Positions 13,128 through 13,471 of a stretch of DNA of 13,471 nt are shown here, piece by piece. Numbering within the stretch: the stretch's first letter is position 1; each line of letters opens with the position of its first letter. The DNA lies in contig JAGHSH010000101.1 of NCBI GenBank assembly GCA_018065965.1, positions 1-13,471 on the forward strand, in the 5' to 3' direction. Both the position numbers and the translations under genes were made by a program. The notes beneath the pieces were generated by a model. That model worked only from the letters and a program-made list of their open reading frames with translations, was not told the origin of the DNA and did not search any database. Source of the DNA: Candidatus Apopatocola equi (GTDB taxonomy: Bacteria; Bacillota; Clostridia; Oscillospirales; Oscillospiraceae).

Positions 13128-13471
13128 ATGAATGTCAGAAAAGAAGAGAACATGTCCATGCTCTGCGATTTTTACGAGCTGACCATGGGCAACGGCTATT
13201 TCAGAAAAGGCATGGGCGAGCAGATCGTCTACTTCGATGTGTTTTTCCGCACGGTTCCCGACGGCGGCGGCTTTGCCATTGCGGCCGGTCTGGAGCAGGC
13301 TGTGGAATATATTCAGAACCTCCACTTCACCGATGAAAACATCGATTACCTGCGTTCCCGAAACCTCTTTGACGAGGGCTTTCTGCAGTATCTGCGGGAT
13401 TTCCGTTTCACCGGTGACATCTACGCAGTGCCGGAGGGCACACCCGTGTTTCCCCGGGAGCCGCTGCTTAC
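13128..13471 (+). CDS. pncB: Nicotinate phosphoribosyltransferase, N-terminal part (truncated by window end)
   Basis: NAPRTase makes nicotinate mononucleotide from nicotinate and PRPP in NAD salvage. Only the first 114 codons are present; the full enzyme is usually about 480 residues. The N-terminal signature S-M-L-C-D-F-Y-E-L-T-M-G-N-G-Y (10-24) is typical (commonly L-L-T-D-F-Y-E-L-T-M), followed by V-Y-F-D-V-F-F-R-T-V-P-D-G-G-G-F-A-I and A-A-G-L-E-Q-A. The ATG at 13128 lies 8 nt after GGAGGG; a second ATG at 13152 lacks as good a site. The reading frame is open to the window edge. Confidence 0.92.
   Translation, partial: MNVRKEENMSMLCDFYELTMGNGYFRKGMGEQIVYFDVFFRTVPDGGGFAIAAGLEQAVEYIQNLHFTDENIDYLRSRNLFDEGFLQYLRDFRFTGDIYAVPEGTPVFPREPLL

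Noticed and set aside
1..13471. Defence system, phage, transposon or CRISPR content
   Set aside because: No spaced repeats, transposase, integrase, nuclease-effector or toxin-antitoxin motifs were found; all long credible frames are housekeeping or metabolic genes.

Overview
The window reads as a GC-rich chromosomal segment from an anaerobic low-redox Firmicute, most likely a Clostridia/Oscillospirales-type gut bacterium. This is inferred from strong AGGAGG-type ribosome binding sites, a long-form ribosome hibernation factor, a DUF951 protein, a class I two-subunit Fe-S fumarase, an Na+/alanine-type symporter and methyltetrahydrofolate/corrinoid methyltransferase genes. Species cannot be fixed from the sequence. 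All genes look intact except those cut by the window ends. There are no tRNA, rRNA, CRISPR, insertion-sequence or phage features.

Left part (1-4550). A low-GC stub at the left edge is followed by a bidirectional terminator and a leftward AGCS amino-acid:cation symporter with a hairpin-containing leader. Next is a leftward endonuclease III gene (nth). It is divergent from a rightward operon of rarA (replication-fork AAA+ ATPase), a small DUF951 protein and a P-loop kinase-like protein, closed by a bidirectional terminator at about 4522-4547.

Middle part (4555-7842). A leftward operon encodes fumarase alpha, fumarase beta and malic enzyme, in transcription order. Together they would convert fumarate to malate and then to pyruvate, CO2 and NAD(P)H. 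Divergent from it is hpf, the long-form ribosome hibernation factor.

Accessory metabolic block (7843-10970). A 412-base gene-free stretch holds a well-formed promoter, a compact structured RNA candidate next to hpf (possibly a raiA-motif RNA), and a second promoter/leader with an 11-bp inverted repeat around two hairpins, ending just before the next ribosome binding site. Then come a DxHxxG corrinoid protein and a methyltetrahydrofolate:corrinoid methyltransferase, separated by a palindromic intergenic element. Both have codon use suggesting high expression. Convergent to them, behind a 14-bp terminator, lies a uroporphyrinogen-decarboxylase-fold methyltransferase-like gene. The three proteins fit a complete substrate:corrinoid:THF methyl-transfer system (MT1, corrinoid protein, MT2) that could feed methyl groups into the folate/Wood-Ljungdahl pool. 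The substrate is unknown and no reductive activator is in view.

Right part (11056-13471). A leftward YgiQ-family radical SAM gene is divergent from the 5' quarter of a nicotinate phosphoribosyltransferase gene that runs off the window. The two have closely packed back-to-back promoters. The least explained and most interesting material is the 7900-8250 non-coding region and the methyltransferase module it precedes.
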